Source of the DNA: an uncultured Bacteroidales bacterium
Lineage (GTDB): Bacteria > Bacteroidota > Bacteroidia > Bacteroidales > Bacteroidaceae
Direction of reading: 5' to 3'
Assembly: GCA_902778625.1 (NCBI GenBank)
Contig: CACYYM010000002.1
Coordinates: 1-64,000 of the forward strand
Length of the DNA: 64,000 nucleotides
Position numbers and translations under genes: made by a program
The notes under the pieces: model-generated
What the model was told of the DNA's origin: nothing
Databases searched by the model: none
Seen by the model: the letters and a program-made list of their open reading frames with translations, nothing else
In this document: positions 1 to 9,433 of the stretch, piece by piece
How the letters are laid out: each line of letters begins with the position of its first letter
Position numbering within the stretch: the stretch's first letter is position 1

Positions 1-738
1 GCCGACCAGATCCTCGTCAGCGGAGGCAGCGAAGAACGCCGCCGCTTCATCGATATGGTCATCTGCCAGTACGACCCCAACTATACCGAGTCGCTCATCC
101 GCTACAACAAAGCCCTGCAGCAACGTAACGCCATGCTCAAGCAGGAAGAGGAACTCGACCCCGAAGTCTTTCTCATCTTCGAAGAGCAGATGGCTCGCGA
201 GGGTGAGTACATCTTCCGAAAACGCAGCGAATTCATCACCGAACTCATTCCCATCTTCCAGCAGTTCTACAACGAGATTTCGAAGAGGCAAGAGGCTGTG
301 GAGCTTCGCTATGTGTCTCATCTTCAGCGGGGTCCGTTGCTCGAGCAGCTGACGAAGGACCGTTTCAAGGACAGAGCCGTAGGCTATTCCCTGCATGGCA
401 TTCACAAGGACGACCTCGAGATGCTTCAGAACGGCTATCTCGTTCGCAGAGAGGGTTCACAGGGCCAGAGCAAGACCTTTCTCATTGCCCTGAAACTGGC
501 TCAATTCGATTTCCTCAGCAAGACAGGGAGCCGCACCACGCCCCTTCTGCTCCTGGACGACATCTTCGACAAGCTGGATGCGGAACGCGTGGAGCAAATC
601 GTGAAACTTGTTGCAGGCCAGCGCTTCGGCCAGATATTCATCACCGACACTAATCGCGACCATCTGGATAGCATCCTGGCCTCAATGGAGGGCGGCAACA
701 GAATATTCTTTGTGGAGAAAGGAGAGATCAGGGCATGA
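1..738 (+). CDS. recF: RecF, DNA replication/repair ATPase (C-terminal part)
   Basis: RecF loads RecA at gapped DNA in the RecFOR pathway. The frame is open from base 1, so the gene begins upstream of the window; about 245 C-terminal residues are present. The sequence opens with the RecF hallmark SGGSEERRRFID. The ABC-type signature SQGQSKTF follows near base 460 and the Walker B/D-loop region LLLLDDIFDKLD near base 545, the expected order for the C-terminal ATPase lobe of an SMC-like protein. The stop overlaps the start of the next gene by 4 bp, indicating translational coupling. recR, another member of the same pathway, lies 6.4 kb downstream. Confidence 0.96.
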   Translation, partial: ADQILVSGGSEERRRFIDMVICQYDPNYTESLIRYNKALQQRNAMLKQEEELDPEVFLIFEEQMAREGEYIFRKRSEFITELIPIFQQFYNEISKRQEAVELRYVSHLQRGPLLEQLTKDRFKDRAVGYSLHGIHKDDLEMLQNGYLVRREGSQGQSKTFLIALKLAQFDFLSKTGSRTTPLLLLDDIFDKLDAERVEQIVKLVAGQRFGQIFITDTNRDHLDSILASMEGGNRIFFVEKGEIRA

Positions 739-1025
739 TTCAGACCAATTCCCAGCCATTGCAGGATATTCTGTTGGCATTCCTTCGCCAGGAAGGCTTG
801 GAGACGCCATTGCTCGAGTACCGCATCACGCAAGCCTGGCCCGAAGTGATGGGCGAAATGGTCAATCGCTACACCAAGCAAGTCTTTGTTCGCGATAGCA
901 AATTGCATGTCCAGCTCACGAGCGCCCCGCTCAGGCAGAACCTGATGATGGAACATAAGCGCATCGCCCAGAAACTCAACGACCACGTAGGCTCCTATGT
1001 CATCAGCGATGTCTCTTTCTTCTGA
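735..1025 (+). CDS. DUF721 / DciA-like protein
   Basis: A 96-residue protein starting inside the recF stop (ATGA overlap). The pattern of an N-terminal helix, a TRAWPEVMG-like segment (here TQAWPEVMGEM) and a C-terminal KLHVQLTSAPLRQNLMM strand-helix unit is that of DUF721. In many bacteria this family includes DciA, which helps load the replicative helicase, and it is often found beside recF. Coupling with recF supports a role in replication or repair. I infer the specific DciA role from family and position only; no catalytic motif is expected. Confidence 0.85.
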   Translation: MIQTNSQPLQDILLAFLRQEGLETPLLEYRITQAWPEVMGEMVNRYTKQVFVRDSKLHVQLTSAPLRQNLMMEHKRIAQKLNDHVGSYVISDVSFF

Positions 1026-1142
1026 GCATCAGCTTCAGCATCTTGCTTCAGTTCTAGTAGGAGAGGGGGTAATTTTTCAGATGCGCGCTATATAATACGC
1101 AGAGAAAAATTCAAAATCACGATTCTTAATTCTTAATTCATC
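1026..1142. other. Convergent intergenic gap
   Basis: 117 bp between two converging genes. I see no 22-bp repeat array here. A short repeat of the word TTCTTAA (about 1123-1137) lies near the downstream gene end. No convincing terminator hairpin with a T tract was found. Confidence 0.5.
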
Positions 1143-2561
1143 TCATGGTCGTTTGTACCTTTTGATGGCATCGTCGATGATGAGCACCCAGTCGAGTTCC
1201 TCACCCGGATTGGGAGAGATAAAGCTGACGCGATCGGCATGCTCTATCGAGCCAATCCTTTTGGACTGACCATTCCTGGGATTATACCACCAGCCTGTCA
1301 GCTTCTTGCCATTGATGACGGTAGTGTTCACCTCAAACTTCCTTCCTACAGGCACATAGACCATCAGATAGGTCCTGTCGGTGTCCATCGTGGCAGCAAA
1401 GCAGTAAATGCTTTCACCTGGCCAGGCAGAAGGGATGCTGCTCTCTGCGAGGACAGCTTCGGTGGCAGGGATGCGCGACAGGTAGGGGCGGCTGAGCATG
1501 AGCCGCTTGCCCCATTGCATCTGTGCTGCACCTGGTTGGTCGATGGCTTCATACCAAGTCAACAAGGGATTGTTGACGGGATAGGGACTTCTGCCCGGAT
1601 TCCACATTTGCCATACTGAGTGATGGCCATAGGTGTGTCCGCAAGCTCCGTTGAATAGATTCCAATAGAGTGCTCGGCGGCAATCAGCAGCCACTGAATG
1701 CCCCCGTTTTCCTGCATCAAAAGCTACAGGATGGTCCTCGTAGATGGGTTCTCCGTCGAGGACAGGTTTTATGGGGTTGGTGCGGTTCCAGTCCTCCTGC
1801 GTCATCTTGTAAGCTTCTGCCCAATGGTTATGCCCATTCTGCCGCATGTTGAAGTCGAGCCAGTCCTCATTATGGAAGAACTGTGCGCTGCCGCAGTAGC
1901 CTGTTGGATGATAGGTGATGAGGTGTGTGTGCTGGTCTCCTTCGATGAGTCCGAGAGCCATCTGTCGGATGGTTTCCCGTTGCTCTTTGCTCTCGGGGTT
2001 GCGGTCACCTCCGAGCACCCAGATTATCTTGGCTTCGCGGTATCTGCGAGCAAGCCAACAAGCATAGACGCGGGCATTCTGCGGATTGAAGACAGGTTTG
2101 TCGCCATCATGCCAGTAGCGTCCCCAAGTGGGCAGCATGGCCACATAAAGCCCTTCTTCATTAGCTCTGCGGACGATATAATCCACATGGTCCCAGTAAT
2201 CGTTGTCAGCCCCTTCCTTGATGGCTGGCTGAGTGGGGTTCTCGTCCACAAAGGGAAAGTGTCCGTAGGCATTTGGAGTATTGATGCCATCGAGTTCGGC
2301 GATGGCTACCGCCTGGATGGCACTAAATCCCTTTTGGGCACGATTCCTGAGGTACATGCTTGCCTCTTCGCGATTGAGCTGGTGGAAAAGTTCCCAAGCG
2401 GTGTCTGCCAAGTAGAAGAAGGGCTGCCCCTGCTCATCAACGAGGTAGCGATGGTTACTGGAAATGCTAATGCGCTCAGGCATCTTGGCGGTCTTGCCTG
2501 AAACAAACAAGGTGCTGCTTGTCAAGGCAAACAGCAGTAGAAGCATTCTGTATTTCATCAT
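1143..2561 (-). CDS. GH140-type glycosidase (DUF4038 family, apiosidase-like)
   Basis: 472 residues with an N-terminal signal peptide (MMKYRMLLLLFALTSSTLF), so probably periplasmic or surface. The body matches DUF4038/GH140: LVDEQGQPFFYLADTAWELF at the start of the barrel, the DYWDHVDYIVRRANEEGLY segment, the strand end IIWVLGGDRNPE carrying a likely acidic catalytic residue, and the LDGEPIYED strand. The last 90 residues form a small beta domain (LMVYVPVGRKFEVNT, WWYNPRNG) like the collagen-binding-type domain often attached to this family. The known GH140 member removes apiose from the plant pectin RG-II. The frame stays open upstream, but the start at 2561 places a clean signal peptide at the N-terminus. 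A near-match minus-strand promoter (TATCTTGG, 2638-2645) lies upstream. It stands alone, with no SusCD pair nearby. Confidence 0.86.
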   Translation of the reverse strand: MMKYRMLLLLFALTSSTLFVSGKTAKMPERISISSNHRYLVDEQGQPFFYLADTAWELFHQLNREEASMYLRNRAQKGFSAIQAVAIAELDGINTPNAYGHFPFVDENPTQPAIKEGADNDYWDHVDYIVRRANEEGLYVAMLPTWGRYWHDGDKPVFNPQNARVYACWLARRYREAKIIWVLGGDRNPESKEQRETIRQMALGLIEGDQHTHLITYHPTGYCGSAQFFHNEDWLDFNMRQNGHNHWAEAYKMTQEDWNRTNPIKPVLDGEPIYEDHPVAFDAGKRGHSVAADCRRALYWNLFNGACGHTYGHHSVWQMWNPGRSPYPVNNPLLTWYEAIDQPGAAQMQWGKRLMLSRPYLSRIPATEAVLAESSIPSAWPGESIYCFAATMDTDRTYLMVYVPVGRKFEVNTTVINGKKLTGWWYNPRNGQSKRIGSIEHADRVSFISPNPGEELDWVLIIDDAIKRYKRP

Positions 2562-2749
2562 GCTGATTAGTTTTGGTAAATGCTCTGCAGAGTAAGACCT
2601 TATTATGTTTATGGATAGTTTATTTAGTTTCACGATGCCAAGATACGACAATAAATGAAAAGAGGAAAGTGAAAAGCGAAAAAAATGAGATAATTCGAGA
2701 AAAATGAAAAACAATGAACCCTGAGCTATGAACAATAAACTATTTTTTG

Positions 2750-2757
2750 TACCTTTG
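2750..2757 (+). promoter_or_regulatory. Bacteroidota -7 promoter element, hisG
   Basis: TACCTTTG within GTACCTTTGCAG, an exact match to the Bacteroidota TAnnTTTG element, 40 bp before the hisG ATG. It marks the start of the histidine operon. Confidence 0.8.
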
Positions 2758-2797
2758 CAGCGCGAAAGAAGAAATATATAATAAGGTAGGAAAAGAT

Positions 2798-3649
2798 ATG
2801 TTGAGAATAGCAGTCCAGTCGAAGGGGCGTCTCTTCGAAGATACAATCGGTTTGCTTGCGGAAGCAGGCATCAAAATCAGCAGCAGTAAACGCACTCTTT
2901 TAGTGCAGAGCAGCAACTTCCCCATCGAGGTGCTTTATCTGCGCGATGACGACATCCCACAAAGTGTGGCAAGCGGTGTGGCCGACCTTGGAATTGTGGG
3001 CCAGAACGAGTATGAGGAAAGGGCTGAGGATGCTAAAGTGGTGCGTCCGCTCGGCTTCAGCAAGTGCCGCCTCTCCCTCGCCGTGCCAAAAGGTTGCGGC
3101 TACTATGGCTTGAAGTGGTTCGATGGCAAAAAGATTGCCACTTCCTATCCCTCTATCCTGCGCCGCTACTTGCAGAAAAACTGCATTGCATCCGACGTTC
3201 ATGTCATAACAGGCAGCGTAGAGATTAGTCCGGGCATTGGTCTTGCGGATGCCATCTTCGACATCGTGAGCAGCGGCTCAACACTCGTCAGCAACAACCT
3301 CGTCGAAGTGGAAACTGTGATGCAGAGCGAGGCCATCCTCATCGCCAACAAGAACCTTGACGACGAGAAGCAGGCTGTGCTCGACGAACTCCTGTTCCGC
3401 ATCGAAGCCGTTAAGGCTGCCGAAGACAAGAAGTACATCCTGATGAACGTCCCGACAGACCGCGTCAAGGACGTAGTGGCTGTCCTTCCAGGCGCGAAGA
3501 GTCCCACCGTGATGCCTCTTGCAACAGAGGGGTGGAGTAGCGTTCACACGGTCATCGAGGAGAAGCGCTTCTGGGAAATCATCCGCGAACTGAAACAGCT
3601 CGGAGCAGAAGGCATCTTGGTAGTTCCCATCGAAAAGATGATACCATAA
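2798..3649 (+). CDS. hisG: ATP phosphoribosyltransferase (long form), first step of histidine synthesis
   Basis: 283 residues. It joins ATP and PRPP to make phosphoribosyl-ATP, the committed step of histidine synthesis. The start MLRIAVQSKGRL is typical of HisG; the open frame upstream runs through the promoter and was not used. The PRPP-binding loop is seen around residues 150-164 (LADAIFDIVSSGSTL). The length and the extra domain from about residue 210 (KKYILMNVPTDRV, EGILVVPIEKM) mark the long, self-sufficient form with a histidine-feedback domain, so no HisZ partner is needed. It is first in the hisG-hisD-hisC-hisB cluster, behind a clear promoter. No histidine-rich leader peptide is visible, so feedback is probably at the protein level. 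Confidence 0.97.
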   Translation: MLRIAVQSKGRLFEDTIGLLAEAGIKISSSKRTLLVQSSNFPIEVLYLRDDDIPQSVASGVADLGIVGQNEYEERAEDAKVVRPLGFSKCRLSLAVPKGCGYYGLKWFDGKKIATSYPSILRRYLQKNCIASDVHVITGSVEISPGIGLADAIFDIVSSGSTLVSNNLVEVETVMQSEAILIANKNLDDEKQAVLDELLFRIEAVKAAEDKKYILMNVPTDRVKDVVAVLPGAKSPTVMPLATEGWSSVHTVIEEKRFWEIIRELKQLGAEGILVVPIEKMIP

Positions 3650-3711
3650 AGCCCCCTCTAACTCCCCCAAATGGGGAGAACGATATTTTCAATTTTAATG
3701 TCAAATTTTCA
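3650..3711 (+). repeat. GC hairpin plus AT-rich word cassette, hisG-hisD gap
   Basis: The gap holds a hairpin CTCCCC/GGGGAG (3662-3667 and 3673-3678, loop CAAAT) followed by an AT-rich stretch built of repeated TTTTCAAT and ATGTCAAA words. The same two-part layout recurs at 6027-6081 and 7765-7826. The hairpin lacks a following T tract, so it may tune rather than stop transcription. Confidence 0.5.
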
Positions 3712-4992
3712 ATGAAAATCTACACATATCCTGTTAAAGAGGAACTTGATGCGCTCCTGAAACGCCCTGTTCGCGATGCTTCGGAACTGGGGGCAACGGT
3801 TTTGGCGGTGTTGCAAGACGTGCGAGAGCGCGGAGATGCTGCAGTCAAGGAATATGAGGAACGCTTCGACAAGGTGAGCCTCAATGATCTGGCTGTTAGC
3901 GAAACTGAGATGCAAGAGGCTGAGAAACTGGTCAGCGAAGAACTTAAGGAGGCCATCCGCATCGCTCATCAGAACATCGAACGCTTCCACGCAGCGCAGC
4001 GCTTCGAAGGCGAGCACGTTAAGGTCGTCGATGGTGTGGAGTGCTGGCAAAAGGCTGTGGCAATCGAGAAGGTTGGCCTCTACATTCCAGGCGGTACGGC
4101 TCCTCTGTTCAGCACAGTCCTCATGCTTGCCACTCCGGCCAAGATAGCAGGTTGTCGGGATATCGTGCTTTGCACCCCTCCAGCCAAAGATGGTAGCGTC
4201 AATCCCGCCATACTTGTGGCTGCCAGAATTGCTGGCGTCAGCAGAATCTACAAGATTGGTGGCGTTCAAGCGATAGGAGCGATGGCTTACGGCACGGAAA
4301 GCGTTCCCAAAGTCTATAAGATATTCGGTCCTGGCAATCAGTTCGTGATGTGCGCCAAGCAGCAGGTAAGTTTGCATGATGTTGCAATCGATATGCCTGC
4401 AGGTCCGAGCGAAGTGGAAGTGCTTGCCGACGAGACAAGCAATGTCAGCTTCATTGCTGCCGACCTTCTCAGCCAAGCAGAGCACGGCATCGACAGCCAA
4501 GTCTTGCTCGTTTGTAAAAGCGAAGAAACGGCGAAGAAGGTGGAGGCAGAAGTGGAGCGGCAGCTTGCTCTGCTGTCAAGAAAAGACATCGCCGCCCAAG
4601 CCCTCGAACATAGTAAAGCCATTGTGGTTCACGACGATACTGAGATGATGGACATCACCAATCGTTATGCTCCCGAGCACCTCATCATCGAGACTGCTAA
4701 CTATATGGAACTCTCGCAAAAGGTTATGAATGCGGGTAGCGTGTTCCTCGGTTCGCTCACGCCTGAAAGTGCTGGCGACTATGCAAGCGGAACGAATCAC
4801 ACGTTGCCGACCAACGGCTATGCTGTGGCTTATAGTGGCGTGAACCTCGACAGCTTCTGCCGCAAAATAACCTTCCAACACATTGAGAAAGAGGGTATTC
4901 GTGCTATCGGCCGAGCTGTAGAACTGATGGCAGAAGCAGAAGGACTGGATGCACACAAGAACGCAATGACTTTGAGAAAGGAAAGCCTATGA
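3712..4992 (+). CDS. hisD: Histidinol dehydrogenase
   Basis: 426 residues, normal for the family. A zinc enzyme that oxidises histidinol to histidine with two NAD molecules, the last pathway step. Visible hallmarks are [40 protein letters not shown], the zinc-site segment [12 protein letters not shown], the catalytic RYAPEHLI and the SGTNHTLPT loop near the C-terminus. The ATG at 3712 gives the expected N-terminus. The stop overlaps hisC by 4 bp (ATGA), so the two are translationally coupled. Confidence 0.98.
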   Translation: MKIYTYPVKEELDALLKRPVRDASELGATVLAVLQDVRERGDAAVKEYEERFDKVSLNDLAVSETEMQEAEKLVSEELKEAIRIAHQNIERFHAAQRFEGEHVKVVDGVECWQKAVAIEKVGLYIPGGTAPLFSTVLMLATPAKIAGCRDIVLCTPPAKDGSVNPAILVAARIAGVSRIYKIGGVQAIGAMAYGTESVPKVYKIFGPGNQFVMCAKQQVSLHDVAIDMPAGPSEVEVLADETSNVSFIAADLLSQAEHGIDSQVLLVCKSEETAKKVEAEVERQLALLSRKDIAAQALEHSKAIVVHDDTEMMDITNRYAPEHLIIETANYMELSQKVMNAGSVFLGSLTPESAGDYASGTNHTLPTNGYAVAYSGVNLDSFCRKITFQHIEKEGIRAIGRAVELMAEAEGLDAHKNAMTLRKESL

Positions 4993-6026
4993 AGACTCTG
5001 GAATCATTAGTTCGCCCTAACATTTGGGCACTCGAACCATACAGTTGTGCTCGCGATGAATTCAAGGGCATGGATGCTCACGTCTTTCTCGATGCGAACG
5101 AGAATCCCTACAATGACCCGATAAATCGCTATCCCGACCCATTGCAAGAGAAACTGAAGGAGCGCCTTGCACCCTTGAAGGGAGTCCGTCCTTCACAGAT
5201 ATTCTTGGGCAACGGAAGCGACGAAGCCATCGACCTCATCTATCGCATCTTCTGCAATCCAAATGAAGATAATGTTGTGGCAATTGCTCCGACTTATGGG
5301 ATGTATAAGGTGTGTGCCGACATCAACAATGTAGAGTACAGAAGTGTTTCATTATCAGATGATTGGCAAATCGATACTAAAGCATTACTGAATGCAACTG
5401 ATTCGCATACAAAGGTGATTTGGATTTGCTCTCCCAACAATCCGACTGGTAACGATTTCCCTCGCGAAACCATTCATGAAGTGCTGACTTCGTTTGAAGG
5501 AATCGTGGTGATTGACGAGGCATATTGCGACTTCTCGACCAATCAGCCTTTCCGCAGTTTGCTCGATAACTATCCGAATCTCGTCGTACTCAATACCTTC
5601 AGCAAGGCATGGGCTTCGGCAGCAATACGTCTCGGAATGGCGTTTGCAAGCGAAGAGATAATTGGCCTCTTCAATAAGGTGAAGTACCCCTATAACGTCA
5701 ATCTGCTGACACAAGAGAAGGCTATGGCTTTGCTCTCTGATCTTAGTGCCATTGATGGCTGGCTTGCACAGATTCGTAGAGAGCGCGAGCACGTCTTGCC
5801 TGCTTTGGCAGAACTACCAATCGTCCTGAAAGTCTTCCCAACAGACGCAAACTTCGTGCTTGTCAAGGTGACAGATGCAAACAGCATTTATCGTTACCTG
5901 ATAGAGCAAGGTATTGTGGTGCGCAACCGCACGCGTGTCCAGCTTTGCAGGGACTGCCTGAGAATCACGATTGGAACGCGGCAAGAGAACAACGAACTGC
6001 TTGGAGCGTTGAGGTTCTACAAATGA
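4989..6026 (+). CDS. hisC: Histidinol-phosphate aminotransferase
   Basis: 345 residues. A PLP-dependent class I/II aminotransferase making histidinol phosphate from imidazole-acetol phosphate. Fold-type I landmarks are [34 protein letters not shown] and the PLP-binding lysine in [15 protein letters not shown]. The start overlaps hisD. Third gene in the his cluster; no defect seen. Confidence 0.97.
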   Translation: MKTLESLVRPNIWALEPYSCARDEFKGMDAHVFLDANENPYNDPINRYPDPLQEKLKERLAPLKGVRPSQIFLGNGSDEAIDLIYRIFCNPNEDNVVAIAPTYGMYKVCADINNVEYRSVSLSDDWQIDTKALLNATDSHTKVIWICSPNNPTGNDFPRETIHEVLTSFEGIVVIDEAYCDFSTNQPFRSLLDNYPNLVVLNTFSKAWASAAIRLGMAFASEEIIGLFNKVKYPYNVNLLTQEKAMALLSDLSAIDGWLAQIRREREHVLPALAELPIVLKVFPTDANFVLVKVTDANSIYRYLIEQGIVVRNRTRVQLCRDCLRITIGTRQENNELLGALRFYK

Positions 6027-6081
6027 CCCCTAACCCTTTGGGGGAAATAATTTTGAAATTTGAATTAAATTAATTTGAATT
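6027..6081 (+). repeat. GC hairpin plus AT-rich word cassette, hisC-hisB gap
   Basis: CCCC (6027-6030) can pair with GGGG (6040-6043), followed by AT-rich repeats of TTTGAAT/TTGAATTAAAT words up to the hisB start. It is similar in layout to the hisG-hisD gap. Confidence 0.45.
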
Positions 6082-7146
6082 ATGAAACGCCTTCTTTTCA
6101 TCGATCGCGATGGCACGATCCTTCGTGAACCAACTGACGAACAGATAGATAGCTTCGAGAAGTTCAGCTTCGTGCCTGGAGCCATCAGTGCTCTTCGTTT
6201 CTTGCGTCAACATACGGACTTCTTCTTTGTGATGGTCAGCAATCAGGACGGGCTTGGTACGGAAAGCTATCCCGAGGAGACGTTCTGGCCGACACAAAAC
6301 CTCATGCTCGACATCCTGAAGGGCGAGGGCATTGCCTTCGACGCAATCCATATCGACCGCAGTTTCCCGAAAGACAATCTGCCAACTCGTAAGCCCGGTA
6401 CCGCCATGTTGACTGATTACATGACAGGCGATTACGACTTGGCCGGAAGCGTTGTGATTGGTGACAGACAAACCGATGCAAAGCTTGCAGAGAACCTCGG
6501 CTGCAAGAGTCTTATCCTTTCCGACGAATTGGGCTGGGAAAAGATTGCCGAATTACTCTTTGCAGGAGAACGAACGGCCGAGGTGAGGCGAACGACAAAG
6601 GAAACTGACATTGAAGTGCGGGTTTGCTTGGATGGCAATGGCAGGAGCGACATCCAGACAGGCTTAGGCTTCTTCGACCACATGCTTGAACAGATTGCGA
6701 AGCACGGCATGATTGATCTCTACATTCGTTGCAATGGCGACCTTGATGTTGATGAACACCACACTATCGAAGATGTAGCGCTTGCTTTGGGTGAATGCTT
6801 TAAGAAGGCTCTTGGGGACAAGCGTGGCATAGAACGTTACGGCTTCTGTTTACCGATGGATGATTGTCTTTGCCAAGTTGCGCTTGACTTTGGCGGACGT
6901 CCTTGGCTCGTTTGGGATGCAGAGTTCCATCGCGAAAAGATTGGAGAGATGCCTACAGAAATGTTCCTGCACTTCTTCAAGAGCCTCTCCGACAGCGCTG
7001 CCATGAACCTCAACATAAAGGCAGAAGGGCAGAACGAGCATCATAAGATAGAAGGCATCTTCAAAGCCTTTGCTCGCAGCCTCAGAATGGCAGTTCGTCG
7101 AGACATTGACCACTTCCAACTTCCCTCAAGTAAAGGCGTACTATAG
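6082..7146 (+). CDS. hisB: Bifunctional histidinol-phosphatase / imidazoleglycerol-phosphate dehydratase
   Basis: 354 residues in two parts. Residues 1-165 are a HAD phosphatase with the nucleophile motif [12 protein letters not shown] and the acidic motif [16 protein letters not shown]; it dephosphorylates histidinol phosphate. Residues 165-354 are imidazoleglycerol-phosphate dehydratase with the two manganese-binding motifs DEHHTIED and NEHHKIEG. The fused form is common in Bacteroidota and Enterobacteria. Last his gene in this cluster; hisH, hisA, hisF and hisIE must lie elsewhere. Confidence 0.97.
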   Translation: MKRLLFIDRDGTILREPTDEQIDSFEKFSFVPGAISALRFLRQHTDFFFVMVSNQDGLGTESYPEETFWPTQNLMLDILKGEGIAFDAIHIDRSFPKDNLPTRKPGTAMLTDYMTGDYDLAGSVVIGDRQTDAKLAENLGCKSLILSDELGWEKIAELLFAGERTAEVRRTTKETDIEVRVCLDGNGRSDIQTGLGFFDHMLEQIAKHGMIDLYIRCNGDLDVDEHHTIEDVALALGECFKKALGDKRGIERYGFCLPMDDCLCQVALDFGGRPWLVWDAEFHREKIGEMPTEMFLHFFKSLSDSAAMNLNIKAEGQNEHHKIEGIFKAFARSLRMAVRRDIDHFQLPSSKGVL

Positions 7147-7149
7147 GAA

Positions 7150-7764
7150 ATGTTGCAGTCGCATTATTCTTCGCAGCTTCTCGAGAAAGCCGTTACCGAG
7201 ATAAACCGCTTGCCTGGCATTGGCAGCAAGACGGCTTTGAGGCTTGCTTTGCATCTGCTTCGTCAGGACGAGGGCAAGGTGGAGGCTTTGGCAGAGAGTC
7301 TTGTCGAGATGCGTCGAGGCGTGCATTATTGCCAAGTTTGCTACAATATCTGCGACGATGAACGATGTGAGATTTGCAGTAATCCGACTCGAGACAGCCA
7401 CCTTGTCTGTGTGGTGGAGAATGTTCAGGATGTAATGGCAATCGAGAACACGATGCAGTACAGAGGCTTGTATCATGTTCTTGGTGGCGTTATCAGTCCG
7501 ATGGATGGCATTGGTCCGAGCGACTTGCAGATAGAGAGCCTCGTTGAGCGCGTCAAGCAGGGTGGGGTGGATGAAGTCATCCTTGCTCTCAGCCCAACAA
7601 TGGAAGGCGATACGACAAACTATTACATCTACCGAAAACTCGAAGACATGGACGTCAAAGTGACTGTCATAGCTCGAGGCATCGCACAAAACGACGAGCT
7701 ACAATACACCGATGAAGTGACCTTGGGACGTGCCCTTGCAGGCCGAATACCATTTGGTCAATAA
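7150..7764 (+). CDS. recR: Recombination mediator RecR
   Basis: 204 residues. RecR works with RecO/RecF in loading RecA at single-strand gaps. Landmarks are the helix-hairpin-helix [19 protein letters not shown], the four-cysteine zinc site [16 protein letters not shown], and a Toprim domain from about residue 80 ([30 protein letters not shown]) ending in [11 protein letters not shown]. It starts 3 bp after hisB, so it probably shares the his transcript, an arrangement worth noting but not rare. Confidence 0.97.
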   Translation: MLQSHYSSQLLEKAVTEINRLPGIGSKTALRLALHLLRQDEGKVEALAESLVEMRRGVHYCQVCYNICDDERCEICSNPTRDSHLVCVVENVQDVMAIENTMQYRGLYHVLGGVISPMDGIGPSDLQIESLVERVKQGGVDEVILALSPTMEGDTTNYYIYRKLEDMDVKVTVIARGIAQNDELQYTDEVTLGRALAGRIPFGQ

Positions 7765-7826
7765 AAGCCTCCTCCAGCTCCCCTTTTTGGGGGTGTTAAT
7801 GTTCAATGTTCAATTATCAATGTTCA
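7765..7826 (+). repeat. GC hairpin plus TTCAATG word repeats
   Basis: CCCC/GGGG hairpin (7780-7783 and 7789-7792, T5 loop), then repeated TTCAATG-type words reaching the next start codon. It is the third copy of the cassette seen in the his operon gaps. An upstream ATG at 7806 lies inside these words and is not taken as a start. Confidence 0.5.
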
Positions 7827-8066
7827 ATGATTACCTACATTCTCACTCTTATTTGTGCAGCATTTATCTTGCTTACAGCATTCTTCGCAATCCGTTATAG
7901 GAAGGTGAATGCCTACATTCGTCTGGCTGCACTTGCCCTTTCGGCTATCTTCGTGTTTGTGCTCTACTTCAAGTACAACAATACTTCGCAGTTTTGGGGA
8001 CTTGGCATCCTTGCCGTAGCATTTGTTTTCCCAATGATTGACATTAAACGAAATGCTGAAAAGTAA
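7827..8066 (+). CDS. Small membrane protein of unknown function
   Basis: 79 residues, with three hydrophobic segments: about 1-22 (MITYILTLICAAFILLTAFF), 33-51 (LAALALSAIFVFVLYF) and 56-73 (FWGLGILAVAFVFPM). I recognise no family. The ATG at 7827 was chosen because the alternative 21 bp upstream lies in intergenic word repeats. The gene overlaps the following acetyltransferase, which supports it being real and translated. Confidence 0.7.
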   Translation: MITYILTLICAAFILLTAFFAIRYRKVNAYIRLAALALSAIFVFVLYFKYNNTSQFWGLGILAVAFVFPMIDIKRNAEK

Positions 8067-8565
8067 CAAGCTAAAATTGAGAGCGGTAGAGCCCGAGGAC
8101 CTCGACTTGATGTATCTCATCGAGAACGACACTGAGTTGTGGCCTTGCGGTCAGGCTTCTGTGCCTTTCTCGCATTATGCTTTGAAGCAGTACATTGCCG
8201 AGTGCAGCAACGACTTCTTCCACGACCGCCAGCTTCGGCTTGTCATAGAGAATCCAGATGGCACGAGTGTCGGTTTTGTTGACTTGCAGAACTACGAGCC
8301 TCTTCATCATCGTGCAGAGGTGGGGATTGTTGTTGTGCCAGAGAAGCAGCGTCAAGGCCTTGCAACAGAGACGCTCCGTTTGCTTGCAAGCTATGTCTCG
8401 GTTCATCTTGGCATCCACCTGCTTTATGCCCTTGTGCCTAAGGGGAATAAGGCTTCCGAGGCACTCTTCAAGAAGTGTGGATACAAAGAGACCGCCACCC
8501 TTCAGGATTGGTTGAATAGTCCCAAAGGATGGCAGTCTGTAGTTGTTTTTCAGCAGATTCTTTGA
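8053..8565 (+). CDS. GNAT-family N-acetyltransferase
   Basis: 170 residues. The Gcn5-type fold is seen from KLKLRAVEPEDLDLMYLIEN through the acetyl-CoA loop VVPEKQRQGLATETLRLL to the C-terminal NKASEALFKKCGY. It transfers an acetyl group from acetyl-CoA to an unknown amine. An in-frame ATG at 8038 is also possible; I prefer 8053, which starts right before the conserved first strand and gives a 14-bp overlap with the upstream gene. It converges on the rubrerythrin gene with only 4 bp between stops. Confidence 0.85.
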   Translation: MLKSNKLKLRAVEPEDLDLMYLIENDTELWPCGQASVPFSHYALKQYIAECSNDFFHDRQLRLVIENPDGTSVGFVDLQNYEPLHHRAEVGIVVVPEKQRQGLATETLRLLASYVSVHLGIHLLYALVPKGNKASEALFKKCGYKETATLQDWLNSPKGWQSVVVFQQIL

Positions 8566-8569
8566 ATCT

Positions 8570-9127
8570 TTACTTGCCGAAGTAGCGCTTCAGCAGTCCT
8601 GCGAAGCCTGCACCATGACGGGCTTCGTCCTTTGCCATTTCGTGAACGGTGTCGTGGATGGCATCGAAGCCTGCAGCCTTGGCATTCTTTGCGATACGGA
8701 ACTTGTCCTCGCAAGCACCAGCCTCAGCAGCAGCACGCTTCTCAAGGTTTGTCTTCGTGTCCCAAACACATTCGCCCAGCAGCTCTGCAAAGCGGCTTGC
8801 ATGGTCTGCCTCCTCGAAAGCATAGCGCTTGAAAGCCTCTGCAATCTCAGGATAGCCTTCGCGGTCAGCCTGACGAGCCATTGCCAGATACATACCAACC
8901 TCGCCGCATTCGCCATTGAAGTGGTTGCGCAGGTCCTGAATCATCTCCTCGCTGACGCCTTCGGGCTTGCCGTCACCAATCTTGTGAACGGTAGCATAGG
9001 TCATGTCTGCATCATCCTTCAGCTCAGAGAACTTCGAAGCAGGAGCCTTGCAGATGGGACATTGTTCAGGTGCAGCATCGCCTTCGTAGATATATCCACA
9101 AACGGCGCAAATGAATTTCTTCTTCAT
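8570..9127 (-). CDS. Reverse rubrerythrin (NADH peroxidase-type)
   Basis: 185 residues. A rubredoxin-like iron site is at the N-terminus ([10 protein letters not shown] and CPICKAP, residues about 8-30), followed by a ferritin-like diiron domain with EXXH-type ligands ([40 protein letters not shown]). The rubredoxin-first order marks the reverse form, which reduces hydrogen peroxide in anaerobes. A TATATTTG promoter lies on the minus strand at 9194-9201. The protein fits an anaerobic lifestyle. Confidence 0.93.
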   Translation of the reverse strand: MKKKFICAVCGYIYEGDAAPEQCPICKAPASKFSELKDDADMTYATVHKIGDGKPEGVSEEMIQDLRNHFNGECGEVGMYLAMARQADREGYPEIAEAFKRYAFEEADHASRFAELLGECVWDTKTNLEKRAAAEAGACEDKFRIAKNAKAAGFDAIHDTVHEMAKDEARHGAGFAGLLKRYFGK

Positions 9128-9130
9128 AAT

Positions 9131-9170
9131 TGATTAATGGTTATTGGTTATTGATTATAGGTTATTGAAG
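9131..9170. repeat. Word repeat TTATTGG/GGTTATT upstream of rubrerythrin
   Basis: Imperfect direct repeats of GGTTATTG-like words between the rubrerythrin start codon and its promoter, in the 5' leader. Function unknown. Confidence 0.4.
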
Positions 9171-9193
9171 GTTTTTGTCATTACTTTCAGGTA

Positions 9194-9201
9194 CAAATAT
9201 A
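9194..9201 (-). promoter_or_regulatory. -7 promoter element, rubrerythrin
   Basis: TATATTTG read on the minus strand fits TAnnTTTG and lies 66 bp before the rubrerythrin start. Confidence 0.5.
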
Positions 9202-9265
9202 GACATTTTCTGCATACGATGAATGTTTTTCCTCGATTATTTATTATCCTTTAACTATTTTTTTG

Positions 9266-9273
9266 TAACTTTG
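9266..9273 (+). promoter_or_regulatory. -7 promoter element, tRNA-Gly
   Basis: TAACTTTG in TTTGTAACTTTGCAGCG, 54 bp before the tRNA. Good match to the Bacteroidota element. Confidence 0.75.
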
Positions 9274-9327
9274 CAGCGTTGAATCAAGTTCTTTCCTTTA
9301 GGAGAGGATTTGGGAGAGGCTTTATTT

Positions 9328-9400
9328 GCGATAGTAGCTCAGTTGGTAGAGCTTCGGCTTCCCAAGCCGAAGGTCGCGGGTTCGAGCCCCGTCTATCGCT
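9328..9400 (+). tRNA. tRNA-Gly (anticodon CCC)
   Basis: A 73-nt cloverleaf can be drawn: acceptor GCGATAG/CTATCGC, D stem GCTC/GAGC with loop AGTTGGTA, anticodon stem TCGGC/GCCGA with loop TTCCCAA (anticodon CCC, reading GGG), variable AGGTC, and T arm GCGGG-TTCGAGC-CCCGT. The discriminator is T and no CCA is encoded. An open frame runs through it and into the next gene, but that part is not coding. Confidence 0.96.
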
Positions 9401-9403
9401 CTA

Positions 9404-9433
9404 TTATTAATCTTAACCTTAACGCTAACCCTA
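9404..9433. repeat. TTAACC-like hexamer repeats after the tRNA
   Basis: Imperfect tandem words CTTAAC/CTAACC between the tRNA and the next start codon. They resemble telomeric hexamers by chance or by slippage; no function is inferred. Confidence 0.4.

Noticed and set aside
2747-2797. Upstream start for hisG
   Set aside because: It would place the start inside the promoter; the family N-terminus begins at 2798.
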